Of a DNA stretch of 64,000 bases, positions 34,678-45,925 are shown in pieces; within the stretch, counting starts at the first letter, position 1; every line of letters starts with the position of its first letter. Position numbers and translations under genes: made by a program. The stretch is from Anastrepha obliqua. Its lineage: Eukaryota > Arthropoda > Insecta > Diptera > Tephritidae. Under the pieces are notes generated by a model that saw only the letters and a list, made by a program, of their open reading frames with translations, was not told where the DNA came from and ran no database searches. The stretch is taken from the NCBI RefSeq assembly GCF_027943255.1, contig NC_072895.1, forward strand, positions 35,934,001 through 35,998,000, written 5' to 3'.

Positions 34678-34997
34678 AGCTTGAGAGTATAAAATAAATA
34701 ATTGGCGTGTACACTTCTGTTAGGTGTTTGGCCGAGCTCCTCCTCCTATTTGTGGTGTGCGTGTTGATGTTGTTCCACAAATGGAACGAACGGCAGATAT
34801 TTTTATGAGGAGCTTTTTCATGGCAGAAATACACTCGGAGGTTTGCCATTGCCTGACGAGGGGCGACCGCTATTAGAAAAATGTTTTTATTAATTTTGCT
34901 TTCACCGAGATTCAAACCAACGATCTCTCTGTGAATTCCGAATGGTGATCACGCACCAACCCACTCGGCTACGGCGGCCGCCAAGCTTGAGAGTATA
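34678..34997. repeat. 14-bp target-site duplication around SINE
   Basis: AGCTTGAGAGTATA occurs at 34678-34691 and 34984-34997, perfectly bracketing the SINE. Confidence 0.9.
34692..34983 (-). mobile_element. complete tRNA-derived SINE (reference copy)
   Basis: This 292-bp element is in minus orientation and is the best full copy in the window. The head is GGCGGCCGCCG; box A is TAGCCGAGTGGG (34960-34971, complement); box B is GGTTTGAATCT (about 34910-34920). Its body includes CGGTCGCCCCTCGTCAGGCA, TCGGAG-type linkers and ACAACATCAACACGCACACC. Its 3' end is GGAGGAGGAGCTCGGCC followed by AT-rich tail. The central diagnostic part AACTGTAGGTCC.. of other copies is deleted here (CAAATGGAACGAACGG on the plus strand). 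A perfect 14-bp duplication proves retroposition. RNA polymerase III transcription from the internal boxes and mobilisation by a LINE are expected for this class. Confidence 0.88.
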
Positions 34998-35855
34998 GCA
35001 CTTTAAAAATGGTGCAGGTCCATTGAAAAAATGGATTTTAAAAATATTAATATGCTGTAATCCATTAGAAATTCCTTATTACATGAAATTTCGTTGACGT
35101 TGATCCACCGTAAAACACACAAAATGAAATCTACCATAAGTGAAAGCAGATACGAGGTAAACATCGCCAAACGCAATAATTCACTTTGTGTCGCCAGCCT
35201 GTATTTTCAACAGTTGCAATCCACTTTTGTTGCCGCATTATTAGTCGCGTTTCTGCCAAAGCTCGTGATAATTTTAAGTTGCATTCAACCATACCAACAA
35301 CCTGCACTATCTAATTTGTCGGTTATATTTTCAATGTAAAAGCGCAAAAGCGCCAAAACATACACCCAACGAAACACAAAGAACAGTGCCCAAATAGCAG
35401 CTATGGGAGTAGTAGCAGAGTAACACAAGCGAGAGCATTAGCAATAGCTGGAGCACGCATGAATAATTTCGCAAGTAGTGTTTCGGCCGACTCCAAATTA
35501 TATGCTATTACTCCAACTACAGAGGGCGCTTAACATTTTTTTGGCTATTGCTCTGAGCTACTAGCAGCAACGAAACGCAGCTTGGCGCGCGTTTTGCGAT
35601 ACCTGCTCTGCTACTCATATGTTCAAGTTCAGAGAAGTAGCGAGAGCAACACAATGTGTTCGTTGATATTGCTGCTACGAAGTAGTTAATGCAAACACTG
35701 AATGAAGCGCTGTTACTGTTAATAGACATCGCTATAGACAACTGCTTGAAGATTTTTTGTGACCTGACCGTAATCACGGGAATCAATAGAAGGTGGTCTC
35801 TAACTCCAAAGCGCTCTAGCCAACACTGAATATTAAAAGGACAAAATGTCCGCTT
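34998..35855. other. intergenic DNA, no gene supported
   Basis: Contains scattered inverted segments around 35395-35580 (GCAATAGC and GGCTATTGCTC) but no identified element. The ORFs at 35094-35339 and 35517-35786 match no family I know. Confidence 0.4.
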
Positions 35856-35859
35856 CGAT

Positions 35860-36232
35860 TCAACAGATCAAATACCAGCGTCCTCACAGGTGTTATAACG
35901 GGTCACTGCACTATTGACACCCTAGCCAGTAGAATGGGTGTACCTCACAATGACTTCTGCACGAGTCGTGAAGATGAAGTAGAAATTGAGTCGGCACAAC
36001 ACCTCCTCTGTGAATATCCTGCTCTTCAAAGAAGCTGTGCGATTATTTCTTTGAAGGCCTGGAAAATTGGCGAAATTCCTTACTGGATGGGTTAGTAACT
36101 TTTTAAAAAGACCCAAGTGGCTTAAACAACTTAGTTAGGGAGTGAAAATCAAATGCAAGTATTACAATGGGTCTTAGGGCCACCGAGTGTTTTGTCTTAC
36201 ACAAGCAACCTGACTAACCTAACCTAACCTAG
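35860..36232 (+). pseudogene. I-type LINE 3' end with telomere-like AACCT tail
   Basis: The translation VLTGVITGHCTIDTLASRM, then GVPHNDFCTSREDEVE, then ESAQHLLCEYPALQRSC gives the C-terminal Cys/His-like region of I/R1-superfamily ORF2 proteins. A stop follows near 36090 and then a 3' UTR ending in TAACCTAACCTAACCT (36213-36230). The upstream portion is missing. It is one of four such LINE ends in the window, all different families. Confidence 0.65.
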
Positions 36233-36309
36233 TGTACTGGTTGGTGGAATGAAAAAAAAAATCACTCCACTTGGCAGTGGCTTTTATATGGTGAGTTCCA
36301 AACACAATG

Positions 36310-37208
36310 CTGATGTTGGAGAGGATCGTATGAGCCGCAGAACTTAATCGCTCAGGCAAATATTTTATAAGAGCGTACAATGGTTGGCGTATGCCGATAA
36401 TATTGACATCATCGGCTTTAACAACCGCGCTGTTAGTTCTGCCTTCTCCAAACTGGATAAAGAGACAAAGCGAATGGGTCTGGTGGTGAACGAGGACAAG
36501 TACCTCTTGTCTTCAAACAAACAGTCGGCGCACTCGCGTATCGGCACCCACGTCACTGTTGGCAGTTATAATTTCGAAGTTGTATTAGACTTCGTATATT
36601 TAGGGACCAGCACCGAGAACGATGTCAGTCTTGAAATTCAATGAAGAATCCCTCTTGCCAACAAGTGCTACTTTGGTTTAAGTAGCTAATGGAGGAGTAA
36701 AGACCTCTCTCGACGAACAAAACTAACACTCTACAAGACTCTCATCATGCCCGTCCTAATGTATGGCGTAGAAGCGTGGACGTTGACAACATCCGATGAA
36801 GCGACGATTGGAATATTTGAGAGAAAGATTCTGCAGAAGATTTTTGGACCTTTGTACGTTGGCAACGGCGAATATCGCAGGCGATGGAACGAGAGCTGTA
36901 TGAGCTTTACGACGACATAGACATAGCACAGCGAATAAAGATCCAGCGGCTACGTTGGCTGGGTCATGTCGTCCGAATGGATACCAACGCTCCGGCTTTG
37001 AAAGTATTCGATGCGGTACCAGCTGGTGGTAGCAGAGGAAGAGGAAGGCCTCCTCTACGTTGGAAAGATGAGGTGGAGAAGAACTTGGCTTCACTTGGTG
37101 TGTCCAACTGGCGCGGGTTAGCACGAGAAAGAAATGATTGGCGCGCTTTGTTAAAATCGGCCAAAATCGCGTAAGCGGTTATCGCGCCAATTAAGAAGAA
37201 GAAGAAAC
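36310..37208 (+). pseudogene. RTE-like LINE reverse transcriptase fragment with (AAG)n tail
   Basis: It opens at the polymerase box (WLAYADNIDIIGF, where YADD has become YADN), then reads GLVVNEDKYLLSSNKQ, YNFEVVLDFVYLGTS and ENDVSLEIQ with a stop at 36642. In the next frames come RTKLTLYKTLIMPVLMYGVEAWTL, IFERKILQKIFGPLYVGNG and the long open segment 36884-37174 with IQRLRWLGHVVRMDTN, GRGRPPLRWKDEVEKNLASL and NWRGLARERNDWRALL. The 3' end is AAGAAGAAGAAG (37193-37205). The endonuclease and RT fingers are missing. The fragment is well preserved, and a second 3' copy lies at 30975-31205. Confidence 0.8.
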
Positions 37209-38105
37209 ACAATGCACAATCATAACCTGCAAAGTTTATTTATTTAGTACAGACTCATATATATTTATATGTATGTAAATACATATATACGTAATCTTCT
37301 GAGGAACCAATGGGACCTTGTATCCAATATTTGGCGTGGAGTGGCTTAACGCAGTTTAGTCACCGCACTTTGCTTAAGAACTGGAATTAGTAGAGCCGCA
37401 CTGCATACCCATCGACATACATACATATGTACATATGTACATATATACAACTACGTATGCCACTTTTTAAGTTATAATTTTTGTTACTCAACTGCCTTAG
37501 AAAATGAGGAGACAAATTAATAAGGATTGCTTTTAATTATAAATAAGTATCTGTCATCATCCGTTTTATTTATATTTTTATACTTAAATATGTTTGTATA
37601 TATTTCCACACACACACACATACTGACATTCATAGCCAAAGAAACCACATGTCCCGGTTTCTGCGATGACTGCCACCACAAAAATTTGCATAATGAATTG
37701 CAGTTTAAAAAACAGTTAAATGCATTCGATACACTTCTTCGTTGACGCTTCTATTAGAAACGTTTTATGGCTAAAGTGATCGCAATACGCGTCGTCGTGA
37801 GTACGCAAAAACAAGGTCAGTCAATTTATGCTGGCATTCAAGAAAAATAACTATGTGGCAGTCAGTCAGTCGATTTAATAAGAGTTTGGCACGGATGCAC
37901 TTACATATATGTACCTACATATGTATGTATGTATGTATATGTATACAATTTGTGCTTGGAGTAGAATAACAAACATTTGAAAATTAAAAGTTTGGATATT
38001 ATTTCAGTTCATTGCTGCTACTGCACAATGACGTTTTAACAGGATTTTTAAATTTAAATACAACAACTTAAAACTATTTTTGATACAGAAGTCAGTTATT
38101 ACTAT
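37209..38105. other. intergenic DNA, microsatellite-rich
   Basis: TACATA/TATG arrays at 37260-37290, 37415-37450 and 37905-37945. No gene. Confidence 0.45.
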
Positions 38106-39244
38106 TAGTTTGGGGAAAAAGAAACCCATTTCTCGGTAGATGGCTGTAGTGATCGATATCTCATAAAGTATCTATTAAGCAATTTAAAGTTTATGCTCGT
38201 TGTCAAGGTGACATTTCACACTAAAAAAATCTTTTGCTGGTTTTTGTTTGTTCCATTCAGTTGCGAGATACAGGGTGTTAACATAGGAAGTCAACAAAGA
38301 GAAAATTCGCTACATTTAAATCTTTTCTTTGATAAAGGGGAAAATGCAAGCCAGGTGCTGAAATTGTGAATGGCGTTTATGGCGCTAATATTGTAACAGT
38401 TAATTACGTGCAATTTTGGTTTCGTCTATTCCGTTCAGGCATTTTTGATGTTAACCAGTTAACTGTGGCGCTCCCATTTAAAAGTGCGCACAGTTTTGTG
38501 TCGCCAGAATTGAGCTATGACGAGTATATTCGTCAATCACAGAGTAAGTTGCGCTGGTGAGATATTGGATGAAAAAGATGGGTTAATTTTATAAAATTGG
38601 AGACAAATGAACTAAAAATATAAAATAGTAATTTACAGAACTTCTGGAAAACTTTATAATATTTACGCACTTGAAATTCTTACGTTGCACTGTACTTATT
38701 TGATAAGAACCGCCGACACTTGGTAAGATATGCACTGACACACACGAGTTAGCCTTCTAGTTTACAAATCCACTTTTTGACTTTTGCCTTTGCCCCTTTT
38801 AGGTTAACATCTAAAAAACGTTATCATCGTACATAAATAAATTCATTATGCGAACTGGTGAACTTTTTCAACCAGTGCATACGGGGAAGCGTGACATTAT
38901 CTCAAACTTTATATTTTCTATTTGTTTGTTTTATTCCGGCATAGCCTCAAAATATTCTAAACATCTTGAAATTTGAGAATATGTGTTGTTTTTCTCAAAA
39001 ATTGTAATTTAAATAGCCAATGGTCACTAATTTATACGCATGACGAGTATACTCGTCAATACACAAAATTTTGCCACTTCTCCATGACGAGTATACTCGT
39101 CAATCACAGTTAACTGGTTAAAGAAAATGTCGTTAATATCAAAAATGTCAATAAAACCACAAAAATAATCGAAGTTGACCGGCGTATTAGTAGTCGTAGC
39201 ATCGCCCAGGAGCTAAAGTAATGCATTTCCTTTTCCCCAAACTA
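38106..39244 (+). mobile_element. deleted mellifera-type mariner carrying an inserted element
   Basis: The terminal inverted repeats are TAGTTTGGGGAAAAAGAAAC at the left and the complement of GCATTTCCTTTTCCCCAAAC at the right, with TA borders. Coding remnants: EIVNGVYGANIVTVNYVQFW, then FRLFRSGIFDV (first HTH region) up to 38453; after the insertion, ENVVNIKNVNKTTKIIEVD and RRISSRSIAQELK (39122-39217). The catalytic domain is entirely deleted; without the insert the element would be only ~0.47 kb. The reading frame rejoins across the insertion once one TTAA is removed, proving the order of events. Confidence 0.8.
38455..39117. mobile_element. piggyBac-like non-autonomous element P1 (663 bp)
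   Basis: The element is flanked by TTAA at 38451-38454 and 39118-39121, the piggyBac target. The ends are perfect inverted repeats CCAGTTAACTGTG. Subterminal palindromes are TGACGAGTATATTCGTCA at 38518-38535 on the left, and TGACGAGTATACTCGTCA at 39041-39058 and 39085-39102 on the right. There is no transposase coding. The insertion splits the mariner above in frame. The piggyBac assignment is inference from TTAA plus the TIR structure. Confidence 0.75.
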
Positions 39245-40449
39245 TATTTAGTTCCAGAGCTGAAGTGTTTGTGTTAAGCCATTCTGGCTGTAAAGTATCA
39301 GCAAAGTTCCATTGGCTGCGTTTTGCCGTCGCCAGCAAGCAAAGGTCCACATATCTCCTAGTAAGCATTTTTTGCGAGCCCTCGAGCCTCCTATAGAGTG
39401 TAAAATAGTAATTCACAAAGTACCAACTGTGGGCAAGAGCGTTTCCCTTTGGATTTCAATAAAACGGATGCCAACAATTTAATACACGGTTGTTCAAATC
39501 AATGACATCAACATTGGTAAACGTTTCAAAAACTTTATACTATATTTGATTCACTTAGTGTGTCCAACTAGGGCCGCACAGTGGTCGGGAATACCATTTT
39601 TTTCACGAAAAATTAGAACAAGTGATCCGATGTGAATGAAACTCAACTGTCACTTTCTCTAAAAAATAAAAAGAATCTTCCCAAAAATGGCATCCCTTAC
39701 ATTTTGGAGCTCACTGAACAAGACAACTGTCAGTTTCTCTAAAAACTAGAAAAACTACGACAAAGCGCCATTCATTAGATTTTACTCGCAGATCACGAAT
39801 TTGAAGTCAAATTTAAATTTTGGCTGTCGGCAACTGTTGGCAAAGTAAACTGTATTAAAAAAATTTTAAATTCAAAATAGATTTTTTATACTTAGTAATA
39901 TTTTTTAATACTGAACTCACATGAGCGTACCAAAATGCGTGAAACGCAAAGTGTCGAAGAAGATTTTGCCTCGCTTAACTTTTTTGTAGACCATTTTTTT
40001 CACAACACTTTTTGTGAATGAACCCATTTATTTATTGCTATAAAAGCAAGAGAAAGAAAGCGAAATTATATTCATTTCTTGGTGTTATTATATCATTGAA
40101 TGTAGGAATAATAAATTCAGAAAAAAACTACTATAACAAAATGTCATCATTTAAATATTTTCTACGAAAAAGAAATAAAAAAGAAGCAGGCGTTCAAATT
40201 CTGGTTATTCAAAGTCAAAACGTAACAATTATAGGTGACGTCGATAGAAGCCATGTTTCTTCTTTTGAGCCCGGTTATATCAATTGATCACTTGGTTTGC
40301 TTTGTTCTTTACATTCTCGCTGTTTTTTGATACAAACATGTTAACTGATCAACGATCAATGTTGTTTTTTCACTATTGCTACAAAAATACATACATACTC
40401 GTACATACATATGAATATCATTGAATCATGCTCAAAGCCATTCTATATA
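39245..40449. other. intergenic DNA, small direct duplication
   Basis: CAACTGTCACTTTCTCTAAA (about 39646) and CAACTGTCAGTTTCTCTAAA (about 39725) lie ~79 bases apart, an imperfect tandem duplication. The ORF 40018-40287 is Lys-rich with no recognisable family. No gene. Confidence 0.4.
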
Positions 40450-40960
40450 TTTTATTCATATACATCAATGACATTGACATGCTTAGAAGGTAATTTGGAA
40501 ACAGCTATTTATTTATGTCCAGGGATAGACGATTATTGATGCACCACTGACTAAAATTATATAACAAAATCAACATAAAGCTGGAATCTTGCTGACGATA
40601 ATCTAGAACAACTTTCATTGATAAACCAAGAAAAAAAAGCGATCCCAGAATATTACCTTGCGGAACGCCAGGAAGAAAGGAAGGGACTTAGCATTGTCGA
40701 CTACAAGCATGCAATGGCGATTTAGCATGCGAGATGTGTTCCAACTCAAGAAGGCTGAGTGAAAGTCAATGCGGGCTAATTTTTTTTAATAATAATATTA
40801 CATGGGAGCCGATCAAAAACCTTAGAAAAGTCGGTATAAACGATGTCAACCTGGTGCCCTGATTGGAAGGCAGCGATACAATCATCAGAAAAGACAGCTA
40901 AATTGAACACTATTGAGTGGCAGCAAAAAGAAATTTGTCCTGCATGATGCAATAAAAAAA
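40450..40960 (-). pseudogene. jockey/CR1-like reverse transcriptase fragment
   Basis: Minus-strand frames read VFNLAVFSDDCIAAFQSGHQ, then VDIVYTDFSKVFDRLP (RT3; the catalytic Asp is in YTDF), several frameshifts, and FLPGVPQGNILGSLFFLVY (RT4). The YADD box is not seen; the fragment decays before it. Known: the YTDFSKAFD and GVPQG signatures are typical of jockey/CR1 LINEs. Dead fragment. Confidence 0.65.
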
Positions 40961-41767
40961 CTTTGCCATGACGGAAAGTTTTAAATTAGGCCTATAGTTA
41001 TTAATATCATTTTTTACCACTCTTGAAAATAGGTGAAATGAAAGTAAAAAATTTAAGTAGCCGAAGTTAGCGATTTGTTAAAGTTTAACAACAGAACAAA
41101 ACTTGAACAAAACTGTAGACTACCAACATCAGTGTATGAAGAGGGTTTAAGTCGGGTAACGAAGACATCTTCAGTGGACAATACTAACTTGCCAAAATTA
41201 ACAGATTTATTATTATTATTAATCAATTGGCATTTGACAGTTAAAAATGTTTTCATTTTGTTTGAGAAAACTTTTGTTTGAGAAATTTGAAAATTTAAGA
41301 GAAACTTAGCTATAAAGAAGTGTTGCAATTTTACTTGCTTAGACAGGCGAATTACTCCATTATCATCACACATATCGGCGTGTGCCAAGAACACAAATCA
41401 AGCGGAGTTCCTTCACTTCCTTCCACCCCGGCTCCTCCTTTTTTTGATTTTAGTGATATTCGTTTTCTCACTGAACAGGTTTCAGGAGGTTTCATTGGAA
41501 ATCTGACTGAATGAAGGACTAATTGTGAAATTTATTAATTGAGTTCTTATACGAGAAGTATTCAGTCTGGTCCATCTAGCGCTTGGAATTTATTTTCGTT
41601 ATAACGATATGATGGTGTTAGGTTTTTTTTTCTAAATAAAACAAATTTATAGAATCGTCTTGGCTATGACCAGGCACATTAAATACAAAAGCAGGTTTGC
41701 TATTTTTATTTTTTGTTATTTAATTGGTCAAATTTTATTTAAGGTAGTAGTATGGCAAAATACTCAC
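40961..41767. other. intergenic DNA, no gene supported
   Basis: Open frames overlap on both strands at 41053-41394 and match no known family. Confidence 0.4.
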
Positions 41768-42397
41768 TTTTTGTAGATATTTTTTAGGAATTTTTTTTTT
41801 AAGAAAATAAATGCGATAGTTTTGATTTTATAGTATGTTATTATTGACATCAAATAGTATACAAAAACAATTTTTTTACATATTTTTTTTGTAGTAGTGT
41901 GACACCAAAGTAAGCGTCTTAAAAAAAGATTGGTGACTTGTCAACAGGATTTTGGTTCTTGAGGACATCTGATTGATCTGAAATTTTCATCAGTTATTCC
42001 ACACATCAGTAGTTCTGGCAGGTGCTACTTTCATTTCTTTTCAGCCCTAACTTTCCACCCGAAAAAAATACCTTTTTTTTCTAAAGTCCGCCATTCTGTT
42101 ATTTTTCAAAAAAAAATCCCATTGTAGCACCTGCCAGAATGACAAGCCTACAGAATAATAATCAGTTTAAATTTTTCGTTTCAGATGTCCTGAAGACCCA
42201 AAATGCTGTTGACAAGCCACACACTTTTTTTTAAGACGCTTACTTTGGTGCCACACTACTACAAAAAAGTATGTCAAAAAAAAAAACAAAAAATTGTTTT
42301 TGTATACTATTTGATGTCAATAATAACATACTATAAAATCAAAACGATCGCATTTTATTTTCTTAAAAAAAAATTCCTAAAAAATATCTATAAAAAA
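41768..42397. mobile_element. ~630-bp foldback (long inverted repeat) element
   Basis: The arms of roughly 290 bases are nearly perfect inverted copies, separated by ~50 bases. The outer ends are TTTTTGTAGATATTTTTTA (41768) and its complement with one change (42379-42397). Matching inner blocks are TATTGACATCAAATAGTATA / TATACTATTTGATGTCAATA, and GTAGTAGTGTG.CACCAAAGTA / TACTTTGGTGCCACACTACTAC. The loop around 42060-42110 holds CCGAAAAAAATACC. The inner blocks at 41891 and 42262 resemble DD41D-type termini (GTGGCRCMAAAGTAA), so a smaller element may be nested within or have generated the foldback. No coding content. Confidence 0.8.
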
Positions 42398-42479
42398 TTT
42401 GTTCATAGATTTCGACATTCTAGTAAAGAAAAGCAAATTGGCCCAAAATTAATTATCCTATCGGAAGATTTATAATTTT

Positions 42480-44422
42480 TGCAAATTGTGTCGTACGTCA
42501 ATCATATTTGACAATTATGAACTAGACGGCTGCAGTATACAAACACACTAGCAATGTGGGCGCGTAAAGTTCAAAATCATCCATCAGTCAGAATAATTTT
42601 ATTTTTTATTTAGCAAAACAAGTTTTTTTAAAGTATTGATTGATGATTGATTTTGCGCCACCTTGCAAAAAATTTCGATTAAATGCATTATTTCGAGAAA
42701 ATGCACAAACCGCCAAAAAAGCGCGAAAAAATTTTTTTTTAAATTTACGCGATTTTTTAGGCACTCCAAATTATCACTTTGCATTTTTCTTAAGTTTGCA
42801 CAAAGTCTGGAACTTGGATTTATATGGTTTGTGTGGGAAAATAAACTATATTTTCTCCAAAAAAATTATTAAAATTAAATAAGAAACAAAAAACTTATCG
42901 AAACCAGCTAATAAGTATCATTGCTATAGTTACTAATTCGCACTGGATGTTTTGTATCCATCCTTCCAGCACAAATGTTAAAATGTCACAACCCTAATGT
43001 ATACCTACCTGTGTAAATAAGTATGAAGTGTATTTAATATGCATTACATAAATATGTAGGTATGTATGTATGCTGAGTCAGACGTTAGCAATTTTTCTGC
43101 ACATCCTTTCTAACACTTTTTTAGACCCTCCGGCAAATTCACCTTTGATTTGCCGTAATGGAAATTTTTAATTAAGAATTTTTTTGCTAAACATTCCCGT
43201 CAACTTACAGTTCACCCCAACGGGACATAGTGCCATCAACTTAGCACCTAATCTGCGCCAGCAGTAGAAGCTTTTAAAAATTTTGTAGAATTTTTCGCAA
43301 AGCACTTATGTTTAAATAAGTATGTATGGAAATTACCCGTATGTGTGCTCACATACTTACTGGAACAAACATGCATACATACACACGTATAGCAATGGTC
43401 ATTGTAAGAATGTGCATAAGTATGTATGTGTGTGTGCCTACATAAACAATTTCATACATATCAGATATGCAAATCACGTTACCGACCGTGAGTGTTTAAT
43501 GATAAATTCAGTTAAGGGGCAAAGAAACATTCGTGTGGCAAAGTGACAATGCCCAATGTCTTAACGGACGGTTATATCGAAAGTACCTATACTTAGTTTA
43601 TAATGCAATTCGTCATTCAATGAATTGTGTTTTATTTTTTTATTTTTACGTACATATTTGCATATGGACATATGTATGTATGCATGTACGTGTGGTGCTG
43701 AATATTTGTCCCATATAGCCATTCATCCACATACAAATAATTGCACATACACGAGTTGACGTATTCTCAGTTCTGTCTTCTTATAAACGAAAAGAATTAA
43801 TTTTACAAAAATCATAAAATTTCTTTTTCTACACTACTTCTTATAATATATAATTTTATAAAAATCTGTTAGAAATAAGTCAGGCCGATAGCCCCAGATG
43901 CTAGTTGCCTTACTACTGTAATAATTATATTTCATATAAATAAATAAAATAATTTTACAAAAATATAGTTCGCTTCAATTGTTACAAATTATCAAGTTTT
44001 GGTGTTCATGTATTCAAAAAAACTTGCAAAGTAGGAGAAAATGAGAGAGCAAAATGGCATTTCATTTTGAGGGGAAGGTGTTAAAATTTTACTGGATACA
44101 TTTTTACTTGTAAGAATTTGCAAGTGAGAAAAACAGCTGATCACAAAAAATAAAATCAAATTAAAATTTATGAATTGAATCGAAGTTCTAAATTTAAATA
44201 AAAATGGGAAAGTAGGTAAATATGGTCTATACAAAATTTATAAAATATATTTGAAGTCATATTTTAAATAGGAATCAGCCAATGATACAGAGGTATTTAC
44301 TTCTGAACCACAGCCTCCAGTCCTCGTTGCTGCAATTTCCGAAATACAAATCGAAAGTATTGACGGTATCTTTTGTATTTTATGCTTGTATTTCTTGGTT
44401 ATTAACTAATATTGCCAAAATA
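42480..44422. other. intergenic DNA with one MITE-like end
   Basis: TGATTGATTTTGCGCCACCTTG at 42645-42666 is a DD41D-type right terminus. The block at about 42490-42540 (inverse of 25751-25800) suggests the same non-autonomous family. TATG arrays lie at 43045-43070 and 43660-43690. No gene. Confidence 0.4.
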
Positions 44423-45320
44423 CGGGTTGCGTTCAAAAAATAAGACGAATTTTCAAAATTTCGCGGGCTCCGTAAATTCGACTATCGATTGTTACTTTCT
44501 TTTATATTGGTGCACTCATCTCGAAGATATGTTCTATGTTTTAGCAATTATGCATGTTTGGTTTGTTTGTGAGAGGCATAAATAAGACAAGTGTTTTGCG
44601 TGTTCGACTATTTTCTGCTATCAAAAAAATGCAGCAAAGAAGTTGCATTACAATTTGTGTAAGAAATGGAATTAAGTGCTCAAAAACACTTGAAATGTTG
44701 ACAATGGCATACGGTGAGAGTAGTCTGAGTCAAAAAAATGTTTACAAGTGGTACAAGCTTTTCACAGAAGGTCGAGAAGATGTGAATGCCGACGCTCGCT
44801 CTGGACGCCACAGCACATCAAAAACCGATGAAAATGTTGGGAAGAAAATTGTTATGGGGAATCGTCGAATCACAATTAGAGAAGTTGCTGAGCATGTCGG
44901 CATTTCGGTTGGCTCATGCCATGCAATCTTTCCGGAATTTAGGCATGAAGCTTGTGGCAGCGAAGTTCGTTCCAAAATTGCCGAATGAGCATCGCTCAGG
45001 AATTGTTGAATGACCTCAACTATGATCAAAATTTGCTTAAAAGGGTTATAAATGGGGACGTATCATGGGTATATGGTTATGGCAACGAAACCAAAGGCCA
45101 ATCGTCCCAATGGACGAGACCAGGAGAGCCAAGAGGCGATAGCAGACAATCGCCGAACACGCAAAGCACTTGTCTTATTTATACCTCTCACAAAGAATCT
45201 AAACATGATTAATTGCTAAAACCGTGAACATATCTTCGAGAGGAGACTTGAAAAAAAATAAGTCGAATGTACGTAGCCCGCGAAATTTGAAAATTTGTTT
45301 TATTTTTTGAACGCATCCCA
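44423..45320 (+). mobile_element. internally deleted mariner with 47-bp TIRs (898 bp)
   Basis: The terminal inverted repeats are long and well preserved: CGTTCAAAAAATAAGACGAA and CAAAATTTCGCGGGCT on the left, against the complement of TTTGTTTTATTTTTTGAACG on the right, with TA outside both. The element encodes only the front of a transposase. It is a classic deletion derivative that keeps everything needed for recognition by an active transposase. Confidence 0.85.
44629..45210 (+). pseudogene. mariner transposase pseudogene, C-terminally deleted
   Basis: The plausible start is the ATG at 44629 (MQQRSCITICVRNG). The open frame holds the first HTH (SKTLEMLTMAYGESSLSQKN, then VYKWYKLFTEGRED), the linker ARSGRHSTSKTDENVGKKIV (GRPST altered to GRHST), and the second HTH EVAEHVGISVGSCHAIF. 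A frameshift near 44945 shifts the sequence to RMSIAQELLNDLNYDQNLLK and VINGDVSWVYGYGNETKGQS. The first catalytic position is present as GDVSWVYGY (usual GDESWVYGY; the Asp is kept). The frame then ends in unrelated residues at the deletion point; the second and third Asp are absent. No activity possible. Confidence 0.8.
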
Positions 45321-45569
45321 TATGTATATACTCGTACATATACCTAACGCATAGAAAATATGCATAGCCAGCCAGGTAAACCTAACCTAAGAAAACAAGC
45401 GCTTGGGGAATTTGAGAAGGCCAAAGGGGACTTAATTCCTAAACAGCGCCACATGACTTTGCTGAACGATCAAATACCTATGCTGGTGAGAACATATAAA
45501 AAACCGCCATTTGTACACCCTTCGGACTTTTGGAATTTATATACAGGCTGGTTCATATAGTGGATTTTC

Positions 45570-45925
45570 TAATCATATGTTATTTTGACAGTGTTGACAG
45601 TGACAACTCTTTCCGGCTAGGAATCTTAACAAAAATTCAAATTTATATCTCTGCGGAATGCTTCACGGTTGAACAACTTTAGAATATATTGAAAACATAT
45701 TTCCAAATTCAATGTTTTGTAGCCCAAACAGAGCGTTTATGGAAAGAAGTCAAAATAATATTTTTAGATGAAGCGCGTTTTCATCTCGGCGGTAATGTTA
45801 AAAACCAAAATTGTCGCATCCGCACGTGATGGTCAGGAAGCTAATGTATCCTCAGAGAGTGACAGTTCGGACCGAATTTGGGAGCGGTGGCATCATTGGC
45901 TCATGTTTCTTTGAAAATAATAATA
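45570..45925 (+). pseudogene. DD41D-type transposase fragment, third copy
   Basis: The shifted frames read TVEQLLEYIENIFPNS, then VKIIFLDEARFHLGGNVKNQ (first catalytic Asp, DEA motif, near 45767), NCRIRT, a stop, and SGGIIGSCFFENN. This is the same region as the 12.5- and 26.7-kb DD41D copies. It ends abruptly at 45925 where LINE sequence begins, so the right part was lost or truncated by the junction. Confidence 0.65.

Noticed and set aside
35395..35800. Possible solo LTR with inverted GCAATAGC motifs
   Set aside because: No TG..CA ends with target duplication and no gag-pol sequence anywhere in the window.
39550..39570. CACTTAGTGTGTCCAACT match to the RTE-like LINE
   Set aside because: About 17 bases only, with no flanking similarity; may be chance.
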